Source: Linnemannia elongata (taxonomy: Eukaryota; Mortierellomycota; Mortierellomycetes; Mortierellales; Mortierellaceae). Taken from it: DNA of 64,000 nt. The notes beneath the pieces are model-generated. The model ran no database searches. It was not told the DNA's origin and worked only from the letters and a program-made list of their open reading frames with translations. This document shows, piece by piece, positions 22,004-34,400 of the stretch (position 1 is the first letter of the stretch; the number at the start of each line of letters is the position of its first letter). A program made the position numbers and the translations under genes. Where the stretch lies: assembly GCA_036320915.1 (NCBI GenBank), contig JAXBDG010000024.1, forward strand, positions 186,001 through 250,000, read 5' to 3'.

Positions 22004-22902
22004 AAATGAGATGTGATTGAGAGGGAAAGAGGGAGGAGAAGAATGGAGCGATGTGGAGGGAAAGAGATGTATATGAGAGCAACGTGAGAGAAATCTGGTT
22101 TCGTGGGAACTCGTGCAAGAAAGATGACACTCGCTCAAAAAAAGGAGAAAGCGAGCACGCTGGGAGGGTTGATTGTTTAGTTGCGGTAGGTTATGGGTAC
22201 TTCAAGATATCTAAAAAAAAAATGCAAAGAGCTATTGTTGTAGCGATAGTGCAGTTGTTGTGTGTTTAGCGATGGTGCGATGGTTGGGATAGTGAGCAGG
22301 CATGAGTTGTGGCATTTTTGAAAACGCGCCGTTTGGTGGAGCAATTTCAGTGGCAAGGGGAGAGTCTTTTTCATTTGACTTCTAAGCCACACTTTTTCAG
22401 GTCTGCTCTGATCAATGGGGACTTTTTGTCCAGCCTTCCTTCTTTCTGACAGCTAAAACGCTGTTGGCATGGGCAGATATAACCCCGCTCAAAGTGGTCC
22501 TGACGGACTTGTTCATGCTGGTATGTTTTTCTGACAACTCTTTTGGAGAAGTAATAAAGATTGGTAAAAAAAAAAAAAAAAAAAAAAACCACTCCATACA
22601 CATCTCCTGCTCCCTCCGCTTGATGTAACTATATTCCCTCCCCTCTTTAGCCTATTGTTGAACTTGGCCGAGAGAATGTCTAAAGACCGAGCACTCACTA
22701 GAATTCGGGGGTTTTTTTTGTGTTAAAAAAATAGACTCCTCCCTCAAGTACCACGAGAAAACCCATTCCCTCCAGCTCTCAGAACCATAAGCAGAAATAA
22801 AACGATAGAATGCTTGAGGCAGCAGTCTCTACTGTGCCTTTTATATGAAACTGACACGCTCATAGGCAGTTGTTCAAACTTTCTATAAAAGAAAAATAAC
22901 AA
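22004..22902. other. Intergenic between two minus-strand genes
   Basis: Contains a purine-rich 5' leader for the zinc-finger gene, an A-run of about 24 at 22566-22589 and AT-rich sequence. No gene recognised. Confidence 0.55.
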
Positions 22903-25320
22903 TCAATACTCCTGCGGAAAAACAACACCCTTCACCAGCCTCGCAAACAACCCTCTGACCCTCATCGGCAATACATCTTCATCCAAACACCGACAATCCT
23001 GATGTCCCGTTCCATGGCCTTTATACCGCACACCGGCCATTCCCAACACAGTCTTCAATCTCGGCCAGGACTCACTCATCCAACGCACTTCTGCTTCTCC
23101 AAGACCGTGGTCCATCGCCTTGAACCCTATCGTCTCCAGCTTCTTTAGTGTTGCCAACTGTTCCAATCCGGTTACGGCAAGAGTTGTCGTGTAGTTATTA
23201 TGAGGAGGAGAACAAGAAAGGGCGAGCGAGAGGCTGTTAGGTACAGGGTGGACACAGAGCGGGATCCGGTCTTGGCGACGCTGACTCGATCCTAGGCAGA
23301 ACCGGGTCTGGTATTTCTTGTACACAGATGGTTTAAAACTCAGATCCAGCAGTCGCAATTCCTGCAGACGGCTCAGTTGGTCCAATACTCTGTGTCGAAC
23401 CGCGTCACATCTCTCCTGCTCTGCCAATGCTTCCTCATACTCCTTCATCCTATCTTCGCCAACGCCGTCGCCACCGTTGCTATGTTGTTCTCGGAGAAGC
23501 TGCTCTTGACGAGGAGCCAACCGAGGCACGTTATGGATCTCGATCTGCAACTCCTCCATCCCCAAACAGCCCCACCCTCCATCAACTCCAATATCATTTT
23601 CATCAACCGCTAACCCAACGCCCCTAATACTCTTCAACCGCTTACACCTCCTCAACAACACATCCATCTCCTCAAAGCAAACCTCTCTCAAGTAAAACTT
23701 TACCCTCTCCAGTGTCCTCCAGCAAGTCTCCCCAATCACCTTCACAGCCTCCCTCGAAATCGACTCCAACTCCAAAATGACAAGGGACGGCATCCTGCAA
23801 AGTAATTGTGGCATCGTGAAAGGGCGTAGCTGACTCTGCCGAATAGTGAGCTCTCGGATCTTCCACTCCATTCCTGGTGCTGTGATAAGCTCTCCACCAT
23901 AACCACAATCGCCTCCGCTTCCTTCTAAACCTCCTCCACAATTCTCCAAGTCTCTCAAAGTGTGCACCCGCACGTACTCAATAGCCAACTGATCATCAAT
24001 CCCCCGCATTTCCTCAACCTCCAACCTCTCCAACTCCGGACACTCTCGCAACACCTGCATCAAATCCTCAACATTCTTCAGAATGACACTCGGTCCCATA
24101 CTCTTCAACAGCGGCATTCGGATGTAATAACGGAACGCGTGCCACTGGTCCGTCAATCCGGTAAGATGCTTGATGTTGGAAACAGCGACGAGTTTGATGG
24201 CGGCCATTGAAGAGCCGAGGGGCAAGTCTGCGTGGTTCCCGCCGCAGAGTTCTTGTAGGTTTGGGAAAGCGAGGATGAGATCCCGTAGGCAGGAGACGGA
24301 GATGGGCTTGTATAATGTCAGCTTCTCGACCGTCGTATTGATATTGCTGTCGTGCTGACTGCTGTCAATGTCGTCCTTGTTGTCGTTGGAAGAAGGAGGG
24401 TGAAGGAGTGAATAAAGCGCAGGACCTGTAGCCCCAACATAATGCAAGGACCTCACATTCTCCAAGAACCTTCCTCCTCCACCTTCTTGTCCGATCCCCC
24501 AACCAAGCCCCCTCGGTCGCCCAATAAATTGCAGCAAAAATTCCTCTGCCTGGCGCCCTAGCTGCACTTCCTCCAACTTCCCCTCCATCCCTCCCAACAC
24601 GCCCACCAAAAACTCCATACTATCCTTGCTCAAATACGGATATTTCTTCGTGCTACCTGACGGGGCGAGTGGGAGAAGTGTCTGCATTGACGCCTTTACG
24701 AACCGCAAGGACCGTAAGGTCTTGACATTGTCGAGAACGAGGTGCCAGGACTTTTGGGTAAAGTCCATCGCATGCGGGAGGGAGAGGTGATAAGTCATCT
24801 CGGGGAGTTGGCAGAATAGGGATTCGGGGATGAGGTTGTTGTCAACAACTCGCGAGAGCCGTAACTCCCCCGAGTCATCATCATCATCCTTGCCAGCGCT
24901 TCCCTTCATGGCTGTCGGATGCGGATCGTACTTGAACAGTCCATATTTCTTTGGCGTCATAAAGTTTCCCCAGATCCACAAATGCGTCAACCCTGTCAAT
25001 CGCGCCTCGAACGCGATGACCAACAGACTGTCGAAGTTGATCACCATCCTTCGCACATGCTCCTGATTCTTCTCCAACAGTTGCTGGAACCTGCGCGCTC
25101 CTGGATTAAATGCCCCTCGTTGTGGGGTATTGTTGGTGGCGCGGCACGAGTCGAGGGGTCGGAGAAGGTTACACCAGGGCCATTGGTGGTCGTTGATGGA
25201 GGACCAGAAGTAAGGGGTGAAAACGGTGTGCCAGAGCCGGTTGACTTGTAGGCAGGCGAGGTGGGATCTTGTGTCGAGAAGGGGTGCAATTTCGAATAGG
25301 AGATCTGGTATCGATGTCAT
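22903..25320 (-). CDS. Large F-box/leucine-rich protein
   Basis: Intronless, 805 aa, starting at ATG 25320 (MTSIPDLLFEIAPLLDTRSH). The N-terminal F-box is clear: IPDLLFEIAPLLD, then LACLQVNRLWHTVFTPYFW with the usual closing Trp. The remainder is a long irregular leucine-rich array (LTGLTHLWIWGNF, VENLRSLHYVG-type, CPELERLEVEEM, MPSLVILELESI, LSRLQELRLLDLSF, LATLKKLETIGF), interrupted by low-complexity Gly/Asp loops. It resembles the large F-box families of Mortierella-type fungi, which are predicted substrate receptors of SCF ubiquitin ligases. The C-terminal WPRLKTVLGMAGVRYKGHG motif is mirrored in 50124-51698 (WPNLRSLRGVTLPNSE), supporting common descent. The frame is open upstream to 25551 but without a better start. 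Confidence 0.82.
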   Translation of the reverse strand: MTSIPDLLFEIAPLLDTRSHLACLQVNRLWHTVFTPYFWSSINDHQWPWCNLLRPLDSCRATNNTPQRGAFNPGARRFQQLLEKNQEHVRRMVINFDSLLVIAFEARLTGLTHLWIWGNFMTPKKYGLFKYDPHPTAMKGSAGKDDDDDSGELRLSRVVDNNLIPESLFCQLPEMTYHLSLPHAMDFTQKSWHLVLDNVKTLRSLRFVKASMQTLLPLAPSGSTKKYPYLSKDSMEFLVGVLGGMEGKLEEVQLGRQAEEFLLQFIGRPRGLGWGIGQEGGGGRFLENVRSLHYVGATGPALYSLLHPPSSNDNKDDIDSSQHDSNINTTVEKLTLYKPISVSCLRDLILAFPNLQELCGGNHADLPLGSSMAAIKLVAVSNIKHLTGLTDQWHAFRYYIRMPLLKSMGPSVILKNVEDLMQVLRECPELERLEVEEMRGIDDQLAIEYVRVHTLRDLENCGGGLEGSGGDCGYGGELITAPGMEWKIRELTIRQSQLRPFTMPQLLCRMPSLVILELESISREAVKVIGETCWRTLERVKFYLREVCFEEMDVLLRRCKRLKSIRGVGLAVDENDIGVDGGWGCLGMEELQIEIHNVPRLAPRQEQLLREQHSNGGDGVGEDRMKEYEEALAEQERCDAVRHRVLDQLSRLQELRLLDLSFKPSVYKKYQTRFCLGSSQRRQDRIPLCVHPVPNSLSLALSCSPPHNNYTTTLAVTGLEQLATLKKLETIGFKAMDHGLGEAEVRWMSESWPRLKTVLGMAGVRYKGHGTGHQDCRCLDEDVLPMRVRGLFARLVKGVVFPQEY

Positions 25321-26025
25321 GCTCGGGGGAGAGGGTGTTGCGAGGAGTTGAGTTGTGAGAGAGAAAATTTTTTGTTGAGGAATGAATGTGTTGATGAGAA
25401 ATGTGCTGATTGAAAGGAGAAGAGATGTGTGATGAAGATGAAGCGTAGAAATAAGAAAAAAGAGATCAGTTACTCGACCTGTGGTTAAAATAGAAATAAG
25501 GAAGGGAGAGAAGGAGGCGCAATAAGAAATAAGGATCCGACCAGTCCGCAAGTCCGCTAGTCCGACCCGTCGCCAGTCTTAGCCAACCTGGCACTGCCTC
25601 ATTGAAGACTCCTTCCAGGGGCCTGGACCCTTTGTTTGTTGCTTGGATATGTATCGGTCAGGTGCTGCTGATGATCGCTTGTATTAGTGGCGCAACCAAC
25701 AACATAGTCAATTGGTCTCACCTCACACCTTCTTTTTCTGCCTCTGCTTTTTTTAAAGTAAATGCTGTTTGTACCTGTCTGTTGATTTGCATTTATATTT
25801 ATCTGTTTTTTTTCAGTCGCTTACTTCACTCCTCTCTAACCTTTGTGATCTTGTTCCCTGTTTCTTCATCATCCATGTCACACTTCCTTATTCACACACC
25901 ACACATCTCTGCATCCCGACCGACATCCACTCGTCCTCTCTGCTTCCCATCATCACCCCCTTCTTACTTCTTCCCCTTCTCTCTTCACTCTTTACACATT
26001 TACACCATACAAAACAACTAATCTA
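25321..26025. other. Divergent promoter region
   Basis: Lies between the minus-strand F-box gene and the plus-strand membrane protein gene. The half next to the membrane protein is pyrimidine-rich (25740-26020), typical of a fungal 5' leader. Confidence 0.5.
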
Positions 26026-27837
26026 ATGCACACCAAACCCCCACTCCTCACTCTCACAATCCTTTTCCCTATACTCCTCCTCCTAACCATCTCCACAACC
26101 GTAACACCCGCCCCACCATCTTCTCATCCAACAACTACAACTACAACTACAACTTCACAACCACACCCACCAACACCAACCTTACAACAACCACCTCCAC
26201 AACCACCTCTCCCAAAAAGCTGCCGCACCTGCCTACAAAACAACACTCTCGGCTTAACCTGCTACAAAAACACTCTCTGCATCCCCCTCTCCCTCCTCTG
26301 CACCACCGCTCTTCCCTCTTCCAATCCTTGCCCAGACCTCCCCTTCGTCCAACTCCCAGGAGCAGGAGGTACAACCAACCCAACAACTCCAGAACCAGGA
26401 TCAGTCCTCTGCAACCCAGACACAAACCTCTGTCAAGACCCCACATTCCTCCCTCTCCCAGCCCCAGGTGTTGGGAACATCCGTCGGGATACTTCCTCTT
26501 CTTCGTCTTGTCTCAAGGGCGCCTTTTATTCCCTCTACCCTTCTTCTTCCACAGGAGTAGGAGGGGCAGGAGGTAGTGGAAGTGGAAGTGAGGCCGTACA
26601 GCAGAAATACATCCAATCCTGTATCGTCTCGACACCTCCTCCCTCCAACAGTAACAATAATAACAATAACAATGCAGGAGGACAACCACCCTGTCAGGCA
26701 TGGGAGTACCAAGTCGGAGACTCATGCCTTCTACGCCTCTGCGGTGGCCCACCTTCCTCACAAGAGCTCTCCTGCGTCCTCCCTTACACCTGCCGCAAAC
26801 CCACCCCTTCCCCCACTTCACCAGACACCTCCACCTCTTTTTACGGTGTCTGTTCAAACTCGACCCGCCAAAACCCAGACGACGTCGACCCCTCCACCTC
26901 CCCCTCCAACACACCCACCACCCCGCCATCATCCCGATCCAAAAAAGACCTCCTCCTCTTCAACCTCCTCATCGCACTCTGCTCCCTCGTCGGCCTGACG
27001 GCCCTCTTCATCCTCTTACACCACCTCCGGAAACGACACCTCCAACGTCAAGGACGGTACCTCCCTTGGACCAGGCAGGACAAGGTTCATTTCTTGCAAG
27101 CCTTGATCTGTAGGAGGGAGATGGGAAAGTTATGGGAGGAAAGGAAGGAGAGATTGAAGGTTTTGCAGGAGAGAGAGATAAAGTGGAAACCTTCTACTGT
27201 TGGAGGTGGGCAGAGACGAGGGGAGGGTAGTAGTAGTCAAGAATCAGTGGCGATGTATGCTTTACATTCTGGAACTATAACGTCAACGCAATCAAGGAGT
27301 ACGAGAGCCCTTCCTCAGCAATCCTCCTCTTCTTCTATACCCTTACCCTCAGCATCAACAACAACAGCAACAACAGTAACAACTACAACACCACCTGCAG
27401 CAACACCAACACACCTCACAATACCCCCACCCACCCACCTCGTCCCTTCCACAACCTCCTCCTCCCCCGACAATAACCTCCGTCCGATATCCTACACAGA
27501 CTCTGAATCAACCGATACATCCTCTTCCTCACAAGCCATCATGATGACACACCAATCCCGCCGCCACAGATCTGTTCTCGACATCTTTGCCCGTCGCTGG
27601 CAACATCAACAGCTCCAACTTCAACAGCAACAACAGCAGCGGCTACAAGACGGTCAACAACAAGGCAATGGTAGGGTCAGAGAAGAAGTAGAACCCCCAC
27701 CATTATATCATCAAGGGTCTGATCTCCCTGCTTATCGTGTTCGTTCTCCTGAACCTGTACAAGAACCTACTCCGGAAGAAAGATCAGGAACACGAGTAAT
27801 CTCAGGATCAGGAGGGGACCCTACCTCCGAAAGATGA
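26026..27837 (+). CDS. Cysteine-rich type I membrane protein with PPxY tail
   Basis: Intronless, 603 aa. Signal peptide-like N-terminus (LLTLTILFPILLLLTIS). The extracellular part (30-305) has a Thr/Pro-rich mucin-like stalk (31-64), then a cysteine-rich region (CRTCLQNNTLGLTCYKNTLC, CNPDTNLCQD, CQAWEYQVGDSC) broken by an Asn run and Gly/Ser linkers. A transmembrane helix lies at about 308-331 (LLLFNLLIALCSLVGLTALF) followed by a basic stop-transfer (RKRHLQRQ). The cytoplasmic tail is Ser/Thr/Gln-rich, with poly-Gln near 545 and PPPLY, a PPxY motif of the kind bound by WW domains of Rsp5-type ligases. The layout suggests a cell-surface receptor or wall sensor whose turnover is ubiquitin-controlled; this is inference and no named family is recognised. 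Confidence 0.75.
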   Translation: MHTKPPLLTLTILFPILLLLTISTTVTPAPPSSHPTTTTTTTTSQPHPPTPTLQQPPPQPPLPKSCRTCLQNNTLGLTCYKNTLCIPLSLLCTTALPSSNPCPDLPFVQLPGAGGTTNPTTPEPGSVLCNPDTNLCQDPTFLPLPAPGVGNIRRDTSSSSSCLKGAFYSLYPSSSTGVGGAGGSGSGSEAVQQKYIQSCIVSTPPPSNSNNNNNNNAGGQPPCQAWEYQVGDSCLLRLCGGPPSSQELSCVLPYTCRKPTPSPTSPDTSTSFYGVCSNSTRQNPDDVDPSTSPSNTPTTPPSSRSKKDLLLFNLLIALCSLVGLTALFILLHHLRKRHLQRQGRYLPWTRQDKVHFLQALICRREMGKLWEERKERLKVLQEREIKWKPSTVGGGQRRGEGSSSQESVAMYALHSGTITSTQSRSTRALPQQSSSSSIPLPSASTTTATTVTTTTPPAATPTHLTIPPPTHLVPSTTSSSPDNNLRPISYTDSESTDTSSSSQAIMMTHQSRRHRSVLDIFARRWQHQQLQLQQQQQQRLQDGQQQGNGRVREEVEPPPLYHQGSDLPAYRVRSPEPVQEPTPEERSGTRVISGSGGDPTSER

Positions 27838-28409
27838 TTGAGAAACTCCTTTCCCCCCTTCCACTCCTCAAAATAAAAAAAAAAAATATATATATAAAAA
27901 AAAAAAAGTTGTGCAAATTGCCCTACCTCCTTTCCTCCTCCTCCCCCCGCTTGTTTCTTCCTTCCACCCAATTGTTTTGAACGCTCTCAGTCCTTCAGCC
28001 CCTTCCTCAACCCAATTAGTGCGCCCAACTCTACTCTATTTCTTTTTCGTTCTCGACTGTCCACCTGAGCGCTGTTTTCCTTTTTTTGTGTTTTCGTCCT
28101 CCAATCCTTTATCACACGTGCTCACATTCAATTTACACTTCATTCAGATAAGGGTCGGACCATCCATTTAGACAGGTGTTTCTTGAGGGCAATCGAGAGA
28201 AATAATGACGCTTTTCTCAATTCTTCTCTTTATGACAATTGAATGGTTTGTAGAAGATGTATATGGTACAAGGTAGAAGGGTGTGTGTGAGAGATAGTAC
28301 AAATTAATTGCGAAAAAACAAACAAAATGCTCCAAGAACGCATGTAGTAAAAGTAAAGTAAGAAAAAAAGGGGGTGGAAGCCTCTAAAGACTAGCACTGA
28401 AAAGAGACG
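27838..28409. other. 3' intergenic between convergent genes
   Basis: Begins with A- and TA-runs (27872-27908) after the membrane protein stop, then mixed sequence up to the CSC1-like stop codon. No gene. Confidence 0.5.
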
Positions 28410-31400
28410 TTACGCCTTGTGAGGTTTGGTGTCTTCCGAGAGATCGAGATGAGAAGGCTGGGCCATTGACAGCTGACCAAAAACACGCGACAATCCAGTC
28501 GCCCCCGTCCCACGCTGCTCATCCATGGCTCCGGTGCCCGTCATATTAATCGCCGTATGCGATGGGGTTCCTTCAGCGCCAACAGCAGCAGGTCGTGCTC
28601 CAGTATCCACAGCCAAGCCCGCCTCTTCATCGTCATCGTCGTCATCGTCATCATCATCATCGTCGTGATGATCCATACTGCCTCGGCGACGACTCCATCT
28701 TCCACCTGTCTCGTATCCGAACCGTGGGTTCTCGTTCGCCTCCAACACATCATCGTCAGGGTCGCCAAAGATCATGTTGAAGAACGCTCCTGCTACTCCC
28801 GGCTTGCGGGTCGTCGTCGTAGAGGTACCAGCGGCAGTACCAATAGTTCCAGTTCCAGTATTGGTCGGGGCGCCATTCAACGTTCCTCCAGCGCTCATGT
28901 TCACAGGAACGGTAGCTCCACTAACGATGCCCTTAAATGGCCCAGCGTTGTGTGAAGAAACTGTCGACGAATACGACTGTGGCAAGGCTGGATGGTCCAC
29001 ACTAGGGCGACGTTGAGAACCTCCATGATGAATACTGTTGCCCTGTCCATGACTGATCGTATGGCGATGGTGCATCACAGGTCCTGCAAACATGGTCGAA
29101 CGAACCGTCAAAGGCGTTGATGCCGTTCCGCTAGTATCCTGAACAAAAGAGACGCGAGGACTCTGGTGTGCCGACGAGGGTTGTTGGGGAGAGTGAGACA
29201 GCATGGTGCTGCTCCGTTGAGGAACCATGCCATGGTAAGGGTTACGGACGCTCAGGAACGGAGAGGGTGTCGGCTGCGGGGAAGTGCCATTTGAAGATCC
29301 TGCAACTGGGGTATCACCGCCGTTGGGGTTGCTTCCGACAGGCATTGGTGCAGGTGGCATCGACGCGCTCCTCTTGAATCGAGTGTTGTTAGGGCTTAGT
29401 CCTCCTTGGTTTTCGGCTCTCTGAGGCGAGAGAATTGGTGCCTGGGTCTGGGCGCGCGGGGTCGAAGGTGAAAACATCCGAAGAGTGCTCATAGATGCAG
29501 AGTGCGTAATAGGCGACGTCGTTAGAGGTGTAGCGCCTGTCATGGGCGAAGTAGCCTCGAATCCACTAATGCCAGAATGATCTCGTTGTCCTGACTTTGT
29601 GTTGCTACGAGCATGATGGCTCCTGAGGAATGTGGGTGTAGTTGTAGAGCGATCCAAAGCAAGTCCTGACTCGTCCTCGTAACCTCTCTTCTCGTCATAG
29701 CGCTCCCAGTTAGATCCAGGTCCGGAGGCTGAAGGGGGTCCATTGCTAATAGGATGGTCTGAGAGACAACCCTCCCAGTTCGATGGCGATGGCAGAGAAA
29801 CCCCCATGCCAAGATCAAAGTTGGACCCAGCCGTGCTCCTGCGCTGCATATATCCTCGTTGTTGTTGGTGTTGATGGTGTTGTTGTTGGTGATCTTTGTG
29901 GTTCTGACGGGGGCTCCTCATGAGGTCTTCGTCCTTGTCACGCGTGCGGAGCTCCAACTTGTTGGCTGTGGCCGAGCTGTTGAGCGCGAAATCGATCTCG
30001 ACAGTGTCGTCCAAATCCCAATGTTCGTAGAGAGGGTTCTTGGGCAACCACAACTTGCGGTTCAGGGGCTTGAGCAGTGCAGGATGGACATAGGTCTCAA
30101 ATTCGGAGGTCCTGTCCTGGTAGGTAATCATGGATGGAGCATGCTCAAAGTGCGATGCCAAAGGTCGCGACGCCATCCCGACATTGCGCAGACCAAACGA
30201 CTCTACATAGAACCCCTCCTCGTCCAAGAATCCAGCAGAGGTGTTGTTGCCTTGCTCGAAATCCTTGGGACTCTCCAACAAGTCGCCGCCGACAGTAAAC
30301 AATCGAATCTCTCGTGTCGAGCTCTCATTCGAAGCAGGTGAAGGTTCGGTGGACTCCTTGGTGTTGATCTTGAGCTGGAGCGAATTCCTGGAGCTACTCT
30401 TGAACGTCTTGAGGTTGTGTACTGGCTCAGGAATAACGTCCGGGGAATGTGGTGCCTCCAGTTCAAGTCCTTCTGCGAACGAAGTTGGCTTGTCTTCAAC
30501 CTCTTCTGCGTCCTCAGTCTTGTTGGAGACAAGGGTATCCGTAGCCGGTGACATGGCTCCTGCGATACCTTCACCGCCTGTTCCTGTACTTGGCCTCTGA
30601 GAGTGTGTCGACTGCGCCGAGTCAAAGACTTTGTCGAACGAGGGGCGGGCAAACTCGGCCGGGTCTGCTTGCTCAAAAGAGTCATCGATCCCGCAGTGGT
30701 ATCCATTGAAGACTTTGTCCGGACCAAACCCCCCTACCGAATGCCTGTTTCGTCGTCGTCGCAAGGCAGTGGCATCCTGGAAGGAACTTGAATGAGCCGC
30801 GATCTCGTCAGGAATCTCGTTCATGGCGCAAGACGAGTCGTTGTCAAAGGTCCGCAATCCGGTATCCAGAGGCAAGAATTTGGTGCGCGACTTAAACAGG
30901 TCTCCACATAGGATCTTGAAGTAGGCCGTGATGCCGACCAGGAAGACGATACAGAAGCCTCCCACAATGGCCTTCTTCAGCCATAGGACGCCAATCATTG
31001 TGATCTGAAAAATGATCAGACCATCAGTCGTGTACTGAAAGACATGTCGAAAAAACCTGCCGCTATTCTCGTACTTTCTGATGTAGCAGTAGGCGAACTG
31101 GTACTTGAAGACAAGGAGGGCAAACCCGAAATAAGGGATGGCAGCGAAAAGGATCAGAGGGCTGATGACGGAGTAGATGAAGGTGACCACCAAGGCGAGG
31201 ATACTTTGTGGGTAGTAGTAGTAGTACTGAAAGCACCAAGGAATGGTGGCTCGTTGGAGGGAGCGAGGTGTTGGCGCAAGTTTCTTGGAGGTGACGAACG
31301 AGTGGATAATCAGTTGCGCCCAGACTTGGACCAACTCCAGTGCGTGAGTGCAGGTGTTGAAGACGATGTAGAAAATAAAGAAGGTCGATCCTGAAGGCAA

Positions 31401-34400
31401 GTTGGTGGCGAGTAGCCCGAAAATGTTTGTTGGTTCGCGGATTAAGGAGAGGATCGATTTCAAGATGACGGTTCCAATCACAAACACAAAGAGGACGTTG
31501 AAAATAAGGAAGTGGTAATACCGCCGCAATACGTTTCCTTCCAAAGTCGAGTGCGACACTGGTAATTCTTGCTTTGATATTTCTATTGCACGTTGAATGA
31601 ATAAAGCATGTATTAGATGCTGCATCGAGGTTGGAATGAGGTCTTAAGATTGTTAACAAAGACAAATGAACTTACCGAGGATGATGACCGGGGCGAGGGC
31701 CAGGAAGATGGTAACAAAGACGATCGGCAGGACGTTTTGGATGAGAGATTGGATCAAAGGTGATGAATCGAAAATAGGCTTCAAGAACTTGAACGTTTCC
31801 GACAGCTGCTTCAAAGATGTCAGCAGCAAGAAGGACGATGTAGGGAAGATCCAAAACACAATAATCGTCCTATTTGTATTTAATCGCAAACAATAAAAAA
31901 ATGTTAGCTGCGATCGTCATGATTGCTAAATAACCAGTGCCGCCCAGTAAGCGAAAAGACTTACCAGATGCTGAGGTTGACGACGACGGAGCGGGTAAAG
32001 CGATTACGAAAGCTGGCGGTGAGGTTACTCCAGAGAACATCCCGCGGCTCCATTGCCAGGCGGACACTCAGGCCTTGCGGTCTAGAATCAATCTTGGCTT
32101 GAGCACAAAGCTGCGCAGAGAGATGATGCTTAAAGGTAACAAATCCATACGAGGTCGACTTGTAGCGAAGTGATCCATCCCGCAGCTCGCCGACCTTGCG
32201 ATCCAGTTTGTTGTACTTTTTGATCAGATGGTCGATCGCCTTCACTTTGTCGCCTCCCTTGAATCGACTGGCAGGTCGCGTAGGCTGGAAATTGTCGAAA
32301 GAGCTGCGATCAAGACTAGCGAGGGCATCCCAGACGGTGAAGAGTGGTGGGTTCAGGGAAAGGGCCGATCCCATCTGCTGCCCATTGTTTATATCAGAGT
32401 CCTGCTGACCTCCGTTGACATAGATGTCAATAATGTCCGAGTGATGGGAGAGTGCCGACAGAGGAATATTGAGTTGAGGCTCTGGGGGTGGCTTAATGGC
32501 GACACGCTTGTGGGCAAAGATTGATTTCCGCAGCTTGTGGTAGCGCTTCCTGTCCTTGAACAAGTCCTGAACCATTTTTTCCAGTGCCGGGATATCAATG
32601 CTGCCCTGGAAAGTAGTTGAGTCTCGCTTTGAGGATGTTTGGAGAAGTGGTCGTTCTGTGGTCGAAATGAGAGGCGAGCTGATGTGGAATTTGTGCTTTT
32701 TGATGCTGTCGAGGACTGCGCGGGCGAGGTCGATGTGGGCCTTTTCGAGCATATTGAGAGCGCTTTCTCTTCTGTCAATCTTTTGAGCGAGGCGACCACA
32801 GTGCTGGACAACGGTGGCGGAGTCGACGGGACCCATCTTGAGGGATTCAAAGTACTGTTTGAGGGCAGCGTCGGAGCGAAGGTTGGAGGGTAGCCGACTA
32901 ATGAAGATGGAGCGTTCGGCGATTTCTCCTTGTCGGATGCGTTGGAGGGTGTATTCCCGCCGGAGGTCCATCCACTGCCAGTAGTTTTTGAAGAGGAGGA
33001 ACATCCAGGAGATGGAGACGAGGAAGGTGAGGAAGACGTGGGCCCAGAGGACGTTGGAGTCTTCGGGCACGTTGATGATGGCGAAGCGGGTGACTTCCTT
33101 TTCTGCATCTGAGGCGGTATAGTGTATTGGGAGGAGGATGATGCCGACGATGATGCCGTTGAAGATGGCGAACTGGAGACACATCTTGAGGAAGCGGAGG
33201 AACATAACGGCGTCGAGGCCGATGTTGTTGATGTAGAACTCTTCGGGGATCCGTATCGTGGGCAAGATCCAGCCGAGAAACTTTAGAGACATTGGTGGCG
33301 ATGGATTACTATATTTTTGTAGTTTGCATGCATGTATGCATGATGTTATTTTTGGATGGAGATGCATAAACAGGTTGTTGTTTTTGGGTTTATGGGGTGA
33401 TGTGAGGATGAAGAGAGGGAAGAATGCAGTGGGTGGAGGGTATGATTAGGACAAGAAGGGTTTGGGTTAGAGAGCATTGGGATAAAGTAGGGGCGATAGA
33501 GGAAAGGGAGATAGAAAAGAATAGAATATAATTCATAGAGAGAGAGAGAAATCTTGGTTAGTTTGCATGTTCTATTCATGTGCCTGCAATGCAATGGTAT
33601 GTATTATATGTTGTTTGTTCATATTGCAAATGAATGCGATAGAAGTGTCTAGGCACTTTTTATAGAAAGAAAAGGCCCGATCTTTCATATCCGTGATGTA
33701 TGATGTTTGTGATGTATTATTTTCCATGGGAAGGAAAAAGAAAGGTGAACGGAGATTCATTCAGGATAAATGGATGATGGGAAGAAGGGAGGAGTGCAAG
33801 GGACAGAGGGAAAGTGAAAGGGAAAAGGCTTATTGTTGTGAATTGTTGTGTATATTTGTCAATTGCGATCATGCGCACGACCGACAAGATAAGAAGAGGG
33901 AGGAGGGGGGGGGGGGTGGAGTAGTAGAGAAAGAATGGGTGCAAAGCAAACAAGCAAGTAAGCAATGCGGAGAGAGAGAGAGAGAGAGTTGCAGGGGAAG
34001 GAAAGAGTTGTAGGTGTGTGACTGAGCAAGTGACTGACTGGATTGAGTGGTGAGAGGGGTGAATTGACCTGGTCTTTTAGGCCAGGGCCAATGGAATCGA
34101 TCCCTCGTCGCACAAATCACAGAACAAAAGGTACATACTCCAAAAGAAAAAAAAAAAAAAAAAAAAGCATAAACGATGGTAGGTGAAGGGTCCCACTCTT
34201 GTGTACTCATTGCACTGACTCCACTCACTCACTCGCTCACTCATTCCTTCAACAAGTGCAAGAGAGACAGAAGGAAGACTTACACTTTTAGCCGAGTACG
34301 CGGGGAATAGAGGTATTGTAGTGTCCTTTTCCGCCTGTTCCACTCAAAGATGCCTATACAGACCACAGAGACACCGACTGACAGACCGATCTGGGCGACC

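Noticed and set aside
28557..28955. Plus-strand frames rich in His/Ile/Val
   Set aside because: Antisense of the GAT/GAC run and low-complexity tail of the CSC1-like protein.
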